Assembly (NCBI GenBank): GCA_023423695.1
Contig: JAFAFA010000138.1
Location: forward strand, 1 to 64,000
Length of the DNA: 64,000 bases
Source of the DNA: Pseudomonadota bacterium
Lineage (GTDB): Bacteria; Pseudomonadota; Alphaproteobacteria; Azospirillales; Azospirillaceae
Direction: 5' to 3'
Shown: positions 43,430 through 51,729 of the stretch, piece after piece
Layout of the letters: every line of letters starts with the position of its first letter
How positions within the stretch are numbered: the first letter of the stretch is position 1
Position numbers and translations under genes: made by a program
Notes under the pieces: generated by a model
The model's input: only the letters and a program-made list of their open reading frames with translations
The model's database searches: none
Told to the model about the DNA's origin: nothing

Positions 43430-43990
43430 TCACGCCGGGCGGCGGACCGTCAGGAAAGCGACGCGGGTGTCGCCGTAGCGGCGTTCATCGACGGCGCTGA
43501 AGCCGTCGGGCAGAGGCAGGGGATCACGGTCGGCCACCTCGACCACGGCGAGAGCGCCGTCGGCCAACCAGCCGGCCTTCAGCAACCCGTCCAGCGCACG
43601 TGGCGCCAGATCCTGGCCATAGGGCGGATCGAGGAAGGCCAGCATGCAGGCCCGCGGGGCCGCCGGCGGTTTGGTGGCGTCGGTGCGCAGAATCCGCGCA
43701 TTGTCGGTTTCGTGCAGGGCATCGACATTGGCGCGCACGGCATCCAGGGCCGGCCGGCCCATGTCGAGGAAACCGCACCAGGCGGCCCCGCGCGACAGGG
43801 CCTCCAGCCCCAGCGCGCCGGTTCCGCAAAAAGCATCGACGACCGCGACGCCCTCGAACTCGGGCGCCCAGTCGGCATGGGCCAGGATGTTGAAGATGGC
43901 TTGCCGGGTGCGGTCGGTGGTGGGGCGGGTGTCTCGCCCGCCCGGCGCCACCAGGCTGCGGCCGCGGTGCTTACCGCCGACGATCCGCAC
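43430..43990 (-). CDS. rsmD: 16S rRNA (guanine966-N2)-methyltransferase
   Basis: The GTG at 43990 (VRIVGGKHRGRSL) is chosen: the family begins with this RIVxGxxRG sequence, while the longer frame is an out-of-frame reading of the preceding gene. The 186-aa protein has TRPTTDRTRQAIFNIL, SAM motif VVDAFCGTGALGLEAL and catalytic FLDPPYGQDL. It overlaps the 3' end of the pseudouridine synthase gene by 20 bases, so translation is probably coupled. Both modify rRNA. Confidence 0.95.
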   Translation of the reverse strand: MRIVGGKHRGRSLVAPGGRDTRPTTDRTRQAIFNILAHADWAPEFEGVAVVDAFCGTGALGLEALSRGAAWCGFLDMGRPALDAVRANVDALHETDNARILRTDATKPPAAPRACMLAFLDPPYGQDLAPRALDGLLKAGWLADGALAVVEVADRDPLPLPDGFSAVDERRYGDTRVAFLTVRRPA

Positions 43991-45401
43991 GCGGGCGCTC
44001 CGTCCGTCCGCCGGCACCGCCGCCCGACCTGTCGCCGGCACCGCCGGCCTTCGGCCCACCCTTCGGCGCCGGACCGGCGCCCTTGGGGCCGGCAGACCTG
44101 GAACCGGCCGGCTTCGGACCGGCAAACTTGGCGTCCCTCGGCTTGGCGTCCCTCGGCTTGTCATCCCTGGGCTTCGCATCCCGGGACCTTGATGTCTCGG
44201 AACGGGCGCCCTCGGAACGCGGGCCGTCCGACTTCGCGGCACCCGCCTTGAACCCGCCGGACTTCGGCCCCCGCGGACCGGCCGCACCGGCCGGCTTGGC
44301 GGCGTCGCGGCCTTCCGGCTTGCCGGGGCGGCCGGATTTGGCCGCCGCTCCGCCGAGCGACAGCGTGCCGCGCGACGAGGCTCCGCGCCGGGCGGGCTTG
44401 GCTTCCTCTACGCGGGCGGCTTCGGCCTCGTGCCGCTTGGTGGCGGACCGCGGCGCACGCTTCGGCGCAGCCCTGGCATCCGTCTTCGCGTCCGCCCTGG
44501 CGTCCACCCGGGCGTCGGCCTTGCCGGCCGGCCGGCCGCCGGGCGCCGTCTTCGCCGGAGCGGCCTTCACCGCCGCGTCGGCTCTCGCCTTGGCGCGCTG
44601 CTTGGTGCCGGACTCGGCAGGCTCTGCCCCTTCGGGGGTGCCGAAGAAGGGAGCGATCTGTTCGCGGACGACGCGCTTCGGCACCTCCTCGACGGCGCCC
44701 TCCTCCAGCTTGCCGAGCTGGAAGGGACCGTAGGCGACGCGGATCAGCCGGTTCACCTGGAGGCCGAGCGACTCCATCACCTTGCGGATCTCGCGGTTCT
44801 TGCCTTCCTTCAGGCTGACCGTCAGCCAGGCGTTGCGGCCCTGGACGCGATCCAGAACGGCCTCGATCGGGCCGTACTTCACGCCTTCGATGGTCGGGCC
44901 CTTCTCCAGCGCCGCCAGTTGCCGCTCGTCCACCTCGCCGAAGACGCGCACGCGATAGCGGCGGGTCCAGCCGGTGGCCGGCAGTTCCAGGAAGCGGGCC
45001 AGTTCGCCATCGTTGGTCAGCAGAAGCAGCCCTTCGGTCGTCAGGTCGAGACGGCCGATGGAGACCACGCGCGGCAGGTCCACGGGCAGCCGGTCGAAGA
45101 CGGTTTCGCGGCCCTTCTCGTCGCGGGCGGTGGTGACCAGCCCCGACGGCTTGTGATAGCGCCACAGGCGGGCGGGTTCCGGCTCCGGAATGACCTTGCC
45201 GTCGACCTGGACGACATCGCCGGGGCGCACCACGCAGGCGGGGCTGTCGAGCACGCGGCTGTTGACCGCGACGCGGCCCTCGGCGATCCAGCGTTCGGCG
45301 TCGCGGCGCGAGCAGAGCCCGGCGCGCGCCAGTCGCTTGGCGATGCGTTCACCGCCATTATCGGCGGAATCGGATTTCTTGGCAGTATCGGAGCGGTCCA
45401 T
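43971..45401 (-). CDS. rluB: RsuA/RluB-family rRNA pseudouridine synthase with long basic tail
   Basis: The start at 45401 (MDRSDTAKKSD) gives 476 aa. An S4 RNA-binding domain (about 18-75, RIAKRLARAGLCSRRDAER) precedes the synthase domain (about 85-250) with catalytic Asp in IGRLDLTTEGLLLLTND and the KEGKNREIRKVME motif. RluB makes pseudouridine 2605 in 23S rRNA; the exact site is inferred. Beyond residue 265, about 210 residues are low-complexity Lys/Arg/Ala/Pro/Asp-rich with repeats such as RDAKPRDDKPRDAKP. Overlapping rsmD follows. Confidence 0.92.
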   Translation of the reverse strand: MDRSDTAKKSDSADNGGERIAKRLARAGLCSRRDAERWIAEGRVAVNSRVLDSPACVVRPGDVVQVDGKVIPEPEPARLWRYHKPSGLVTTARDEKGRETVFDRLPVDLPRVVSIGRLDLTTEGLLLLTNDGELARFLELPATGWTRRYRVRVFGEVDERQLAALEKGPTIEGVKYGPIEAVLDRVQGRNAWLTVSLKEGKNREIRKVMESLGLQVNRLIRVAYGPFQLGKLEEGAVEEVPKRVVREQIAPFFGTPEGAEPAESGTKQRAKARADAAVKAAPAKTAPGGRPAGKADARVDARADAKTDARAAPKRAPRSATKRHEAEAARVEEAKPARRGASSRGTLSLGGAAAKSGRPGKPEGRDAAKPAGAAGPRGPKSGGFKAGAAKSDGPRSEGARSETSRSRDAKPRDDKPRDAKPRDAKFAGPKPAGSRSAGPKGAGPAPKGGPKAGGAGDRSGGGAGGRTERPRADRRR

Positions 45402-45506
45402 GGCCGGACCATAGGGCCTGGACGCGCCGCCCGCAACACGAGTCCGGCGCCTGGACACCGGAATCCGGTTGACGGGCTCGGCGGGCGGTTGGCACCCTGC
45501 CCGGCC

Positions 45507-45959
45507 ATGCCGTCTCCCCGCTATATGGACCTCGCCTTCGCCGCCGCCGAGGCCGCCGCCGCGCGCGGCGAGGTGCCGGTCGGCGCCGTCATCGTTGATC
45601 CTGTGACGGGCGCCGTCCTCGCCACCGCCGGCAACCGGACGGAAGAGCTGTGCGACCCGTCGGCCCATGCCGAACTGCTGGCGATCCGTGAGGCCTGCGC
45701 GCAGCGCGGCCAGCCCCGCCTGCCCGGCTGCGACCTGTATGTGACGCTGGAGCCCTGCGCGCTGTGCGCCGCCGCGATCAGCTTCGCCCGCATCAGGCGG
45801 ATCTATTACGGCGCCTATGATCCGAAGGGCGGCGCGGTGGACCACGGCCCGCGCTTCTTCACTCAGCCCACCTGCCACCACGCGCCGGAGGTCTACAGCG
45901 GCATCGGCGAGACGCGGGCGGGCGCTTTGCTGCGGGACTTCTTCAGGGAACGGCGATGA
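45507..45959 (+). CDS. tadA: tRNA(Arg) adenosine-34 deaminase
   Basis: The start at 45507 (MPSPRYMDLAFA) gives 150 aa, the normal TadA length. The zinc site is complete: HAELLAI (His and catalytic Glu) and EPCALCAAA (two Cys). Further TadA marks are GEVPVGAVIV, RIRRIYYGAYDPKGGA and the C-terminal LLRDFFRERR. It converts A34 to inosine in tRNA-Arg(ACG). It diverges from the pseudouridine synthase gene, 105 bp apart. Confidence 0.96.
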   Translation: MPSPRYMDLAFAAAEAAAARGEVPVGAVIVDPVTGAVLATAGNRTEELCDPSAHAELLAIREACAQRGQPRLPGCDLYVTLEPCALCAAAISFARIRRIYYGAYDPKGGAVDHGPRFFTQPTCHHAPEVYSGIGETRAGALLRDFFRERR

Positions 45960-46212
45960 GACCCCGCCCGGCCGCAACCCGGCCGCCAGCGCCCCGCCTT
46001 TGCCGCGCAACATTGTTTCTGCGCCGAGAAATATAGATGTCGGGGATCTTCCGCGTGCAAACCAATTCCTCTCCGGAAATATGGAGTGAAGATCTCCAAC
46101 CCTCAACAACCGCGAAACCCATTCGTGTAAATACCCTATACTCTGTTAAGTGTTTGTTCAGCGAATATATGCCAGTGATGTGCTGACCGCTTCCAGCCAT
46201 CAGGAGTCATGA

Positions 46213-47718
46213 ATGTTGTCGTTCCGCAAGCCGCAGGACAATCAGGCGGCCGAAGAGTTGGCCCTGCTGGGCCGCCATGCGGGCGTCGGGCTGTGGGATG
46301 CGGTGATCCACAACGGCGATCCGATGCACGCGCAGAGCCAGTGGCACTGGTCGCCGGAGTTTCGCCGCCTCGCCGGCTTCGACCGCGACGACAAGGCGGG
46401 TTTTCCCGACAAGGTCGGCTCCTGGGCCGACCGGCTGCATCCGGACGATGCCAAGCCGACCTTCGACGCCTTCATGGCCTGCCTGAACGACCGCAGCGGC
46501 CGCACAGGCTATGACGTGAACTACCGGCTGAAGGTGAAGGACGGCAGCTATCGCTGGTTCCGCGCCATCGGCGGCGTCGCGCGTGACGGCAGCGGGCTGG
46601 CGCTGCGTGCCTGCGGCTCCCTGATCGACATCGACGCGGAGCGTCGGGAGCTGGAGCGGGCAAAGCTGCTCGACCGCCACGCCGGCGTCGGCCTCTGGGA
46701 CGCGGTCTTCCACAACGGCGACCCGATGCATACGCAGAGCCGCTGGCACTGGTCGCCGGAGTTCCGCCGCCTTGCCGGCTTCGACCGCGACGACAAGGTG
46801 GGCTTCCCCGACGGAGTCAGTTCCTGGGGTGACCGGCTGCATCCGGATGACGCCAAGCCGACCTTCGACGCCTTCATGGCCTGCCTGAACGACCGCAGCG
46901 GCCGCACCGGCTATGACGTCGATTACCGCATGAGGCTGAAGAACGGCAGCTATCGCTGGTTCCGCGCCATCGGCGGCGTCGCCCGCGACAGCAACGGTCT
47001 GGCGTTGCGCGCCTGCGGGTCGCTGATCGACATCGAGGACCAGAAGCAGGCCGAGCTGCGGCAGGCGGAGATGGACGGCGAGCGCCGCCGCAGCGTCACC
47101 ACCCTTGCCGAAACCCTGGACAGCGAAGTCGGCACCGCCGCCGACCGGGCCACCGCCAACGCGCAGACCGTCGCCGCCGCGACGGAGGAGCTGTCGGCCT
47201 CGATCTCCGACATCAGCACCCGCGCCAACGAGGCATCCGGCGCCTCGCTGAAGGCCTCGGAGGAGGCGACGCGCACCAACGCCGCGGTTGAGGCGCTCGT
47301 CACCTCGGCCGAGCGCATCGGCGCCATCACCAAGCTGATCAACAGCATCGCCTCGCAGACCAACCTGCTGGCGCTCAACGCCACCATCGAGGCCGCCCGA
47401 GCCGGCGAGGCGGGCCGCGGATTCGCCGTCGTGGCCAACGAGGTGAAGTCGCTGGCTCAGCAGAGCGGCAGCGCCGCCGACGACATCGCGGCGCAGATCG
47501 CGTCGGTCCAGCAGGAGGCGCTGCACGCGGTCGACGCGATCCGCCGCATCGGCTCGATCGTCTCCGACGTCCAGCAAATCTCCACCACCATCGCCGCCGC
47601 CGTGTCGCAGCAGGAGTCGGCGACCAAGGAGATCGCCCACAGCGTCACCCGCGTGGTCCGCGATATCGAAGTGGTGTCGCAGAACATCGCCACCGCGTCG
47701 GAACGTCTGCGGGCGTGA
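46213..47718 (+). CDS. Soluble PAS-PAS chemoreceptor (AerC-like)
   Basis: The 501-aa protein has no membrane segment. Two PAS domains (about 10-140 and 150-285) are nearly identical to each other (shared HAGVGLWDAV, SPEFRRLAGFDRDDK, FDAFMACLNDRSGRTGYDV), followed by a signalling domain (about 300-500) with the conserved tip (INSIASQTNLLALNATIEAA). The PAS-PAS-MCP layout matches AerC, a cytosolic aerotaxis/redox receptor of A. brasilense (established for that protein; equivalence inferred). AGGAG lies 6 bases before the ATG; a TATACT box at about 46137 is a possible -10. Confidence 0.9.
   Translation: MLSFRKPQDNQAAEELALLGRHAGVGLWDAVIHNGDPMHAQSQWHWSPEFRRLAGFDRDDKAGFPDKVGSWADRLHPDDAKPTFDAFMACLNDRSGRTGYDVNYRLKVKDGSYRWFRAIGGVARDGSGLALRACGSLIDIDAERRELERAKLLDRHAGVGLWDAVFHNGDPMHTQSRWHWSPEFRRLAGFDRDDKVGFPDGVSSWGDRLHPDDAKPTFDAFMACLNDRSGRTGYDVDYRMRLKNGSYRWFRAIGGVARDSNGLALRACGSLIDIEDQKQAELRQAEMDGERRRSVTTLAETLDSEVGTAADRATANAQTVAAATEELSASISDISTRANEASGASLKASEEATRTNAAVEALVTSAERIGAITKLINSIASQTNLLALNATIEAARAGEAGRGFAVVANEVKSLAQQSGSAADDIAAQIASVQQEALHAVDAIRRIGSIVSDVQQISTTIAAAVSQQESATKEIAHSVTRVVRDIEVVSQNIATASERLRA
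46270..47040 (+). repeat. Tandem duplication of the PAS-coding unit
   Basis: The segments about 46270-46635 and 46675-47033 encode the two PAS copies and are almost identical at DNA level over long runs, including synonymous positions. The second copy is offset by about 405 bases. Confidence 0.85.
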
Positions 47719-47732
47719 TGCGGAAATGAAAA

Positions 47733-47754
47733 GGGGGCGCAGCGATGCGCCCCC
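47733..47754 (-). terminator. GNRA-loop terminator between convergent genes
   Basis: Perfect 9-bp stem GGGGGCGCA / TGCGCCCCC with GCGA loop. On the minus strand it is followed by TTTTCATTT, so it should end the HEPN-MNT transcript; it may also stop the receptor transcript. Confidence 0.75.
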
Positions 47755-47788
47755 CATCTCCTATCGAGCAGGAATACCGCGGTTTCTG

Positions 47789-48181
47789 TCAGGGAGCTGC
47801 GGCGAGGAGGGAGCGGATATCGGTAATGAGCCGCTCAGCATTGGCAAGATGCTTGGCCGCACGGTCGCGCGTTACATCGACCGCAGGTTCCTCGTAATCG
47901 GTCAGCAGACGGTCACGCAACGCTGCGGCCAGTGCCTGCGCATGCTCCATCGGCATCAGGCCGGGCTTGGCGACATGCTCGAAGAAAAGCGCCTGGACGC
48001 CGCGATGCGACTTCGAACCGAAGCCGTACCGGGTCAGAATCGCCAATGCAGCCAGTTCCATCGCAAGATGCGCACGATTGACGCTGTCACGCGGGAAGCC
48101 GCCTGAATAAAGCAGTCTTGCCGCATTCAGAGCCTCCTCGGCCCGGGCCAGCCGCGCAAAAGGATCGACGTTTCCGGTCAC
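47789..48181 (-). CDS. HEPN-domain protein (toxin component)
   Basis: The 130-aa helical protein is HEPN-like: an N-terminal helix ARAEEALNAARLLYSGG, then SVNRAHLAMELAALAIL and the SHRGVQALFFEHV segment, with RDRAAKH near residue 108 fitting the Rx4-6H ribonuclease motif of HEPN toxins. Its start overlaps the stop of the upstream nucleotidyltransferase by four bases, the usual order of MNT-HEPN pairs, in which HEPN is an RNase toxin. Confidence 0.82.
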   Translation of the reverse strand: MTGNVDPFARLARAEEALNAARLLYSGGFPRDSVNRAHLAMELAALAILTRYGFGSKSHRGVQALFFEHVAKPGLMPMEHAQALAAALRDRLLTDYEEPAVDVTRDRAAKHLANAERLITDIRSLLAAAP

Positions 48182-48507
48182 ACCGGCACTCCCTGTTCCC
48201 GCACCGTCCTGATCAGCGGGTGCTGGGAGGTGCGCAATGTCCGCACCGACCAGACGAAGGGCTGAACGATCCTGCCGGCTTCCATTGTCGGCACGAAGGC
48301 GATGTCCATGATGCGGTCAGCCTCTTCCAACGGATCCTCAGGCTCGTCCTTCAGGATGACCGCCAAATCCAAATCGGAATCATTCGTGTAGTCGTCGCGG
48401 GAGCGCGACCCGAACAGAAGAATCGAATCCAGTCGGGAGCCGAACACGGTTTCGGCTCCCTGGCGGAATGCGGCAATAGCCGCGCGGGTCTGGGGAGCGG
48501 TGTCCAT
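48178..48507 (-). CDS. MNT-type nucleotidyltransferase (antitoxin component)
   Basis: The 109-aa minimal nucleotidyltransferase carries the exact GSx10DxD motif (FGSRSRDDYTNDSDLDLAV at about 32-50). In MntA-HepT systems this enzyme adds AMP to the HEPN toxin and silences it. It precedes and overlaps the HEPN gene (ATGA). Upstream is a 70-bp gap to purD, which lies on the same strand. Confidence 0.85.
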   Translation of the reverse strand: MDTAPQTRAAIAAFRQGAETVFGSRLDSILLFGSRSRDDYTNDSDLDLAVILKDEPEDPLEEADRIMDIAFVPTMEAGRIVQPFVWSVRTLRTSQHPLIRTVREQGVPV

Positions 48508-48578
48508 TCCGGAGGCTAACGGCGTTCGTTGGGACCGAACTCCAAAATAAGCCTTTCAGGACTATTTTTGTAGCCGCT

Positions 48579-49865
48579 TTACCGCCCCACCGCCCGCCAA
48601 CCGATGTCGCGGCGGCAGAATCCGCCCGGCCAGTCGAGCGCGTCGACCGCCTTGTAGGCCGCCGCCTGAGCCTCCGCCACCGTCGGCGCCAGGGCGGTGA
48701 CGCCCAGCACCCGGCCGCCGACCGACAGCACCCGGTCGTCCTCGGCGCGCTTGGTCCCGGCATGGAATACGGTCACACCATCGACGGCCCCGGCCTTGTC
48801 CAGCCCGCGGATCTCGGTGTTCTTGGCGTAATCGCCCGGATAGCCGTTGGCCGCCATCACCACGCACAGCGCGGTCTGGTCGTGCCAGCGCAGGTCGATG
48901 CTGTCCAGCACGCCGTCGGCCGCGGCCACCAGCGCCGCCAGCGCGTCGGACTTCAGCCGCATCATCAGCGTCTGGCATTCCGGGTCGCCGAAGCGGACGT
49001 TGAACTCCAAGGTCTTCGGCACCGGGCCGTCCGGCGTCTGCATGATCATCAGGCCGGCGAACAGCACGCCCTTGAACGGCTTGCCTTCCGCCGCCATGCC
49101 CTTGACCGTCGGCAGGATGATCTCGCGCATCACGCGGTCCTGCAGGTCGGGGGTCAGCACCGGAGCCGGGGAATAGGCACCCATGCCGCCAGTGTTGGGG
49201 CCGGTGTCGCCGTCGCCGACCGCCTTGTGATCCTGGGCAGAGGCCAGCGGCAGCGCGTTCTCGCCGTCGCACAGGGCGAAGAAGCTGACCTCCTCACCGT
49301 CCAGGAACTCCTCCACCACCACCTCGGCACCGGCGGCGCCGAAACGGCCGCCGACCAGCGCGTCGTCGATGGCCTCGAACGCCTCCTGCTCGGTGCGGGC
49401 GACGGTGACGCCCTTGCCGGCGGCGAGCCCGTCCGCCTTCACCACGATGGGGGCGCCATGCCTGCGGACATAGGCCTTGGCGGCTTCCGGGTCCTTGAAG
49501 CGTTCGTAGAAGGCGGTCGGCACCCCGTATTTCGCCAGGATGTCCTTCATGAAGCCCTTAGAGCCCTCTAGCTCCGCCGCCGCCGCGCTCGGCCCGAAGG
49601 CCTTGACGCCCAGCGCGGTCAGCTTGTCCACCAGCCCCAGCACCAGCGGGCCTTCCGGACCGACGACGACGAAGTCGATGGCGGTGTCCTGGACGAAGCG
49701 CACCAGCGCGTCGACATCCTCCGACCCGATGGGCACCAGCGTGGCGACATCGGCGATGCCGGCATTGCCCGGCGCGCAATAGAGCGCGTCACACAGCGGC
49801 GAGTTGGAAATGGCCCAGCAGAGCGCGTGCTCACGACCGCCCGATCCGACGACGAGGACTTTCAT
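48579..49865 (-). CDS. purD: Phosphoribosylamine-glycine ligase
   Basis: The start at 49865 (MKVLVVGSGGREHALCW) is the family start; the frame opens further upstream into the opposite gene's leader. The 428-aa ATP-grasp enzyme shows KADGLAAGKGVTVA, LDGEEVSFFALCDG, and the metal/phosphate region LEFNVRFGDPECQ. It makes glycinamide ribonucleotide in purine synthesis. Divergent from xseA with 73 bp between the starts, a frequent arrangement in alphaproteobacteria. Confidence 0.97.
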   Translation of the reverse strand: MKVLVVGSGGREHALCWAISNSPLCDALYCAPGNAGIADVATLVPIGSEDVDALVRFVQDTAIDFVVVGPEGPLVLGLVDKLTALGVKAFGPSAAAAELEGSKGFMKDILAKYGVPTAFYERFKDPEAAKAYVRRHGAPIVVKADGLAAGKGVTVARTEQEAFEAIDDALVGGRFGAAGAEVVVEEFLDGEEVSFFALCDGENALPLASAQDHKAVGDGDTGPNTGGMGAYSPAPVLTPDLQDRVMREIILPTVKGMAAEGKPFKGVLFAGLMIMQTPDGPVPKTLEFNVRFGDPECQTLMMRLKSDALAALVAAADGVLDSIDLRWHDQTALCVVMAANGYPGDYAKNTEIRGLDKAGAVDGVTVFHAGTKRAEDDRVLSVGGRVLGVTALAPTVAEAQAAAYKAVDALDWPGGFCRRDIGWRAVGR

Positions 49866-49938
49866 GGGGAGGCGCTCCTTCCGCCTTGTTGCGATCTGCG
49901 CGCCTTGTATCATGGCGGCGCCCCAACTCAAGAGCGCC

Positions 49939-51567
49939 ATGACCTACGATTCAGACTCCTCTCCGATCATCGCTCCGGAACCGCGCCCCGGCTCCAACCT
50001 TCCGGAATTCACCGTCGGCGACCTCGCCCGCCGGCTGAAGCGCAGCATCGAGGAGGAATTCGGCTTCGTCCGCGTCCGCGGCGAGATCAGCCAGCCGAAG
50101 AAGCACAGCTCCGGCCACTGCTACATGCGCCTGAAGGACGACACCGCGGTGATCGAGGCGGTGTGCTGGCGCGGCACCATGGCGAAGCTGGCCGTCCGGC
50201 CGGAGGAAGGGCTGGAGGTCATCGTCACCGGGCGCATGACCACCTACCCCGGCCGCTCGCAGTACCAGCTGATCGTCGAGTCGATGGAGCTGGCCGGCGA
50301 GGGCGCCCTCCTGAAGATGCTGGAGGAACGCAAGCGGCGGCTGGCGGCGGAGGGGCTGTTCGACCCCGCCCGCAAGAAGCGCATTCCCTTCCTGCCCGAC
50401 GTGATCGGCGTCGTCACCTCCCCCACCGGGGCGGTCATCCGCGACATCCTGCACCGGCTGAACGACCGTTTCCCCCGCCATGTCCTGCTGTGGCCGGTCG
50501 CCGTCCAGGGCGAGCGCGCGGCGGCCGAGGTGACGGCGGCGATCGAGGGCTTCAACCGCATCCAGCCGGGTGGACGGGTTCCGCGTCCCGACCTGATCAT
50601 CGTGGCGCGCGGCGGCGGCTCGCTCGAAGACCTGATGGCCTTCAACGAGGAGAATGTCGTCCGCGCCGCGGCGGCAAGCGCCATCCCGCTGATCTCCGCC
50701 GTCGGGCACGAAACCGACACCACCCTGATCGACTTCGCGTCCGACCTGCGCGCGCCCACCCCGACCGCCGCCGCCGAGATGGCGGTGCCGGTGCGCGGCG
50801 AGCTGATGGCCCAGATCCTCGACGACGAGCGCCGCCTGCTCGCCTGCGCGTCCCGCGCGGTGGAGGACCGCCGCAACCGGGTGGAAGGGCTGGCCCGTGG
50901 CCTGGGCGACCCCCGCGCCCTGCTGGAGGGCCATGCCCAACGGCTGGACGACCGGGCCGAACGCCTGAACCTCGCGGCAGCGGCCCTGCTGGAACGCCGC
51001 CGCACCCGCGTCGGCGAACTGGCGGCCAAGCTGCGCCACCCGCGCGAGAAGCTGGCCCAGGCCGGGCAGAAGCTGGCGTCGGAGAGCCGGGCGCTCGACT
51101 CAGGCTTGCGCCATGCCCTGACCACCGCTGGTGGACGCTTCGACCGCGTCGCCGGCCGGCTGTCGCTGACTCCGGCACGGGTAAAGCTGGATGAAGGCAC
51201 CCGCCGCGTCGCCGATCTGACACCGCGCCTCGACCGCAGCTATGGCAAGGGCGTCGCCGACAAGGCGGCGAAGCTGGCGTCGCTCGGCCAGTTGCTGGAG
51301 AGCTACAGCTACAAGGGCGTGCTGGCCCGCGGCTTCGCCCTGGTCGAGGACCGCGACGGCCGTCCCGTCACCCGCGCCGATCAGGCGACGCCCGGGCTGG
51401 CGGTCAACATCGTCTTCGCCGATGACGCCAAAGTTGCTGCAACCATCGACGGCGGCGCGCCCAAGGCGGAGGCGAAGCCGGAGGTGAAGGCGGAACCGAA
51501 GCCCGAGCCGAAGCCGGAGAAGAAGGCCAAGCCGCGGGTGGCGCCGGTGCAGGGCACGCTGTTCTGA
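49939..51567 (+). CDS. xseA: Exodeoxyribonuclease VII large subunit
   Basis: The start at 49939 (MTYDSDSSPII) gives 542 aa. N-terminal OB fold (about 20-120, RVRGEISQPKKHSSGHCY), catalytic core with PTGAVIRDIL, DLIIVARGGGSLEDLMAFN and SAVGHETDTTLIDFASDLRAPTPTAAAE, then coiled coil (about 280-430). The last 60 residues are a Lys/Pro/Glu-rich linker ending QGTLF, which resembles a sliding-clamp binding peptide. With XseB (not in this window) it degrades single-stranded DNA in repair. Confidence 0.96.
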   Translation: MTYDSDSSPIIAPEPRPGSNLPEFTVGDLARRLKRSIEEEFGFVRVRGEISQPKKHSSGHCYMRLKDDTAVIEAVCWRGTMAKLAVRPEEGLEVIVTGRMTTYPGRSQYQLIVESMELAGEGALLKMLEERKRRLAAEGLFDPARKKRIPFLPDVIGVVTSPTGAVIRDILHRLNDRFPRHVLLWPVAVQGERAAAEVTAAIEGFNRIQPGGRVPRPDLIIVARGGGSLEDLMAFNEENVVRAAAASAIPLISAVGHETDTTLIDFASDLRAPTPTAAAEMAVPVRGELMAQILDDERRLLACASRAVEDRRNRVEGLARGLGDPRALLEGHAQRLDDRAERLNLAAAALLERRRTRVGELAAKLRHPREKLAQAGQKLASESRALDSGLRHALTTAGGRFDRVAGRLSLTPARVKLDEGTRRVADLTPRLDRSYGKGVADKAAKLASLGQLLESYSYKGVLARGFALVEDRDGRPVTRADQATPGLAVNIVFADDAKVAATIDGGAPKAEAKPEVKAEPKPEPKPEKKAKPRVAPVQGTLF

Positions 51568-51729
51568 CGGCGTCGCCCTGTCGGCCGCTGCCCCGTTGGC
51601 CGCTGCCATCTGTCGCAGGGCGTCGCAGGCGGCAACCCTTCCCAGGCGGCATCCGCCGGGACTAAAGCCATCGGCTTCACAGGCCCGCTCCGGACACACC
51701 GGGGCGAGCCGCCCTCCGATGGCTGATCG
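51568..51729 (+). promoter_or_regulatory. Structured leader of tcuA with three consecutive hairpins
   Basis: Successive perfect stems: GGCGG/CCGCC (51645-51657, 3-base loop), AAGCC/GGCTT (51665-51677, loop ATC), and a 7-bp stem around CCGGacacaCCGG (51687-51705). A 4-codon ORF (51719-51733, Met-Ala-Asp-Arg) overlaps the tcuA ATG. No match to cobalamin, SAM, glycine or TPP riboswitch cores was recognised. Confidence 0.4.

Noticed and set aside
51568..51729. Cobalamin riboswitch upstream of tcuA
   Set aside because: The conserved cobalamin core blocks (GCCACTG, AGTCAGGA type) are missing, although the leader is structured.
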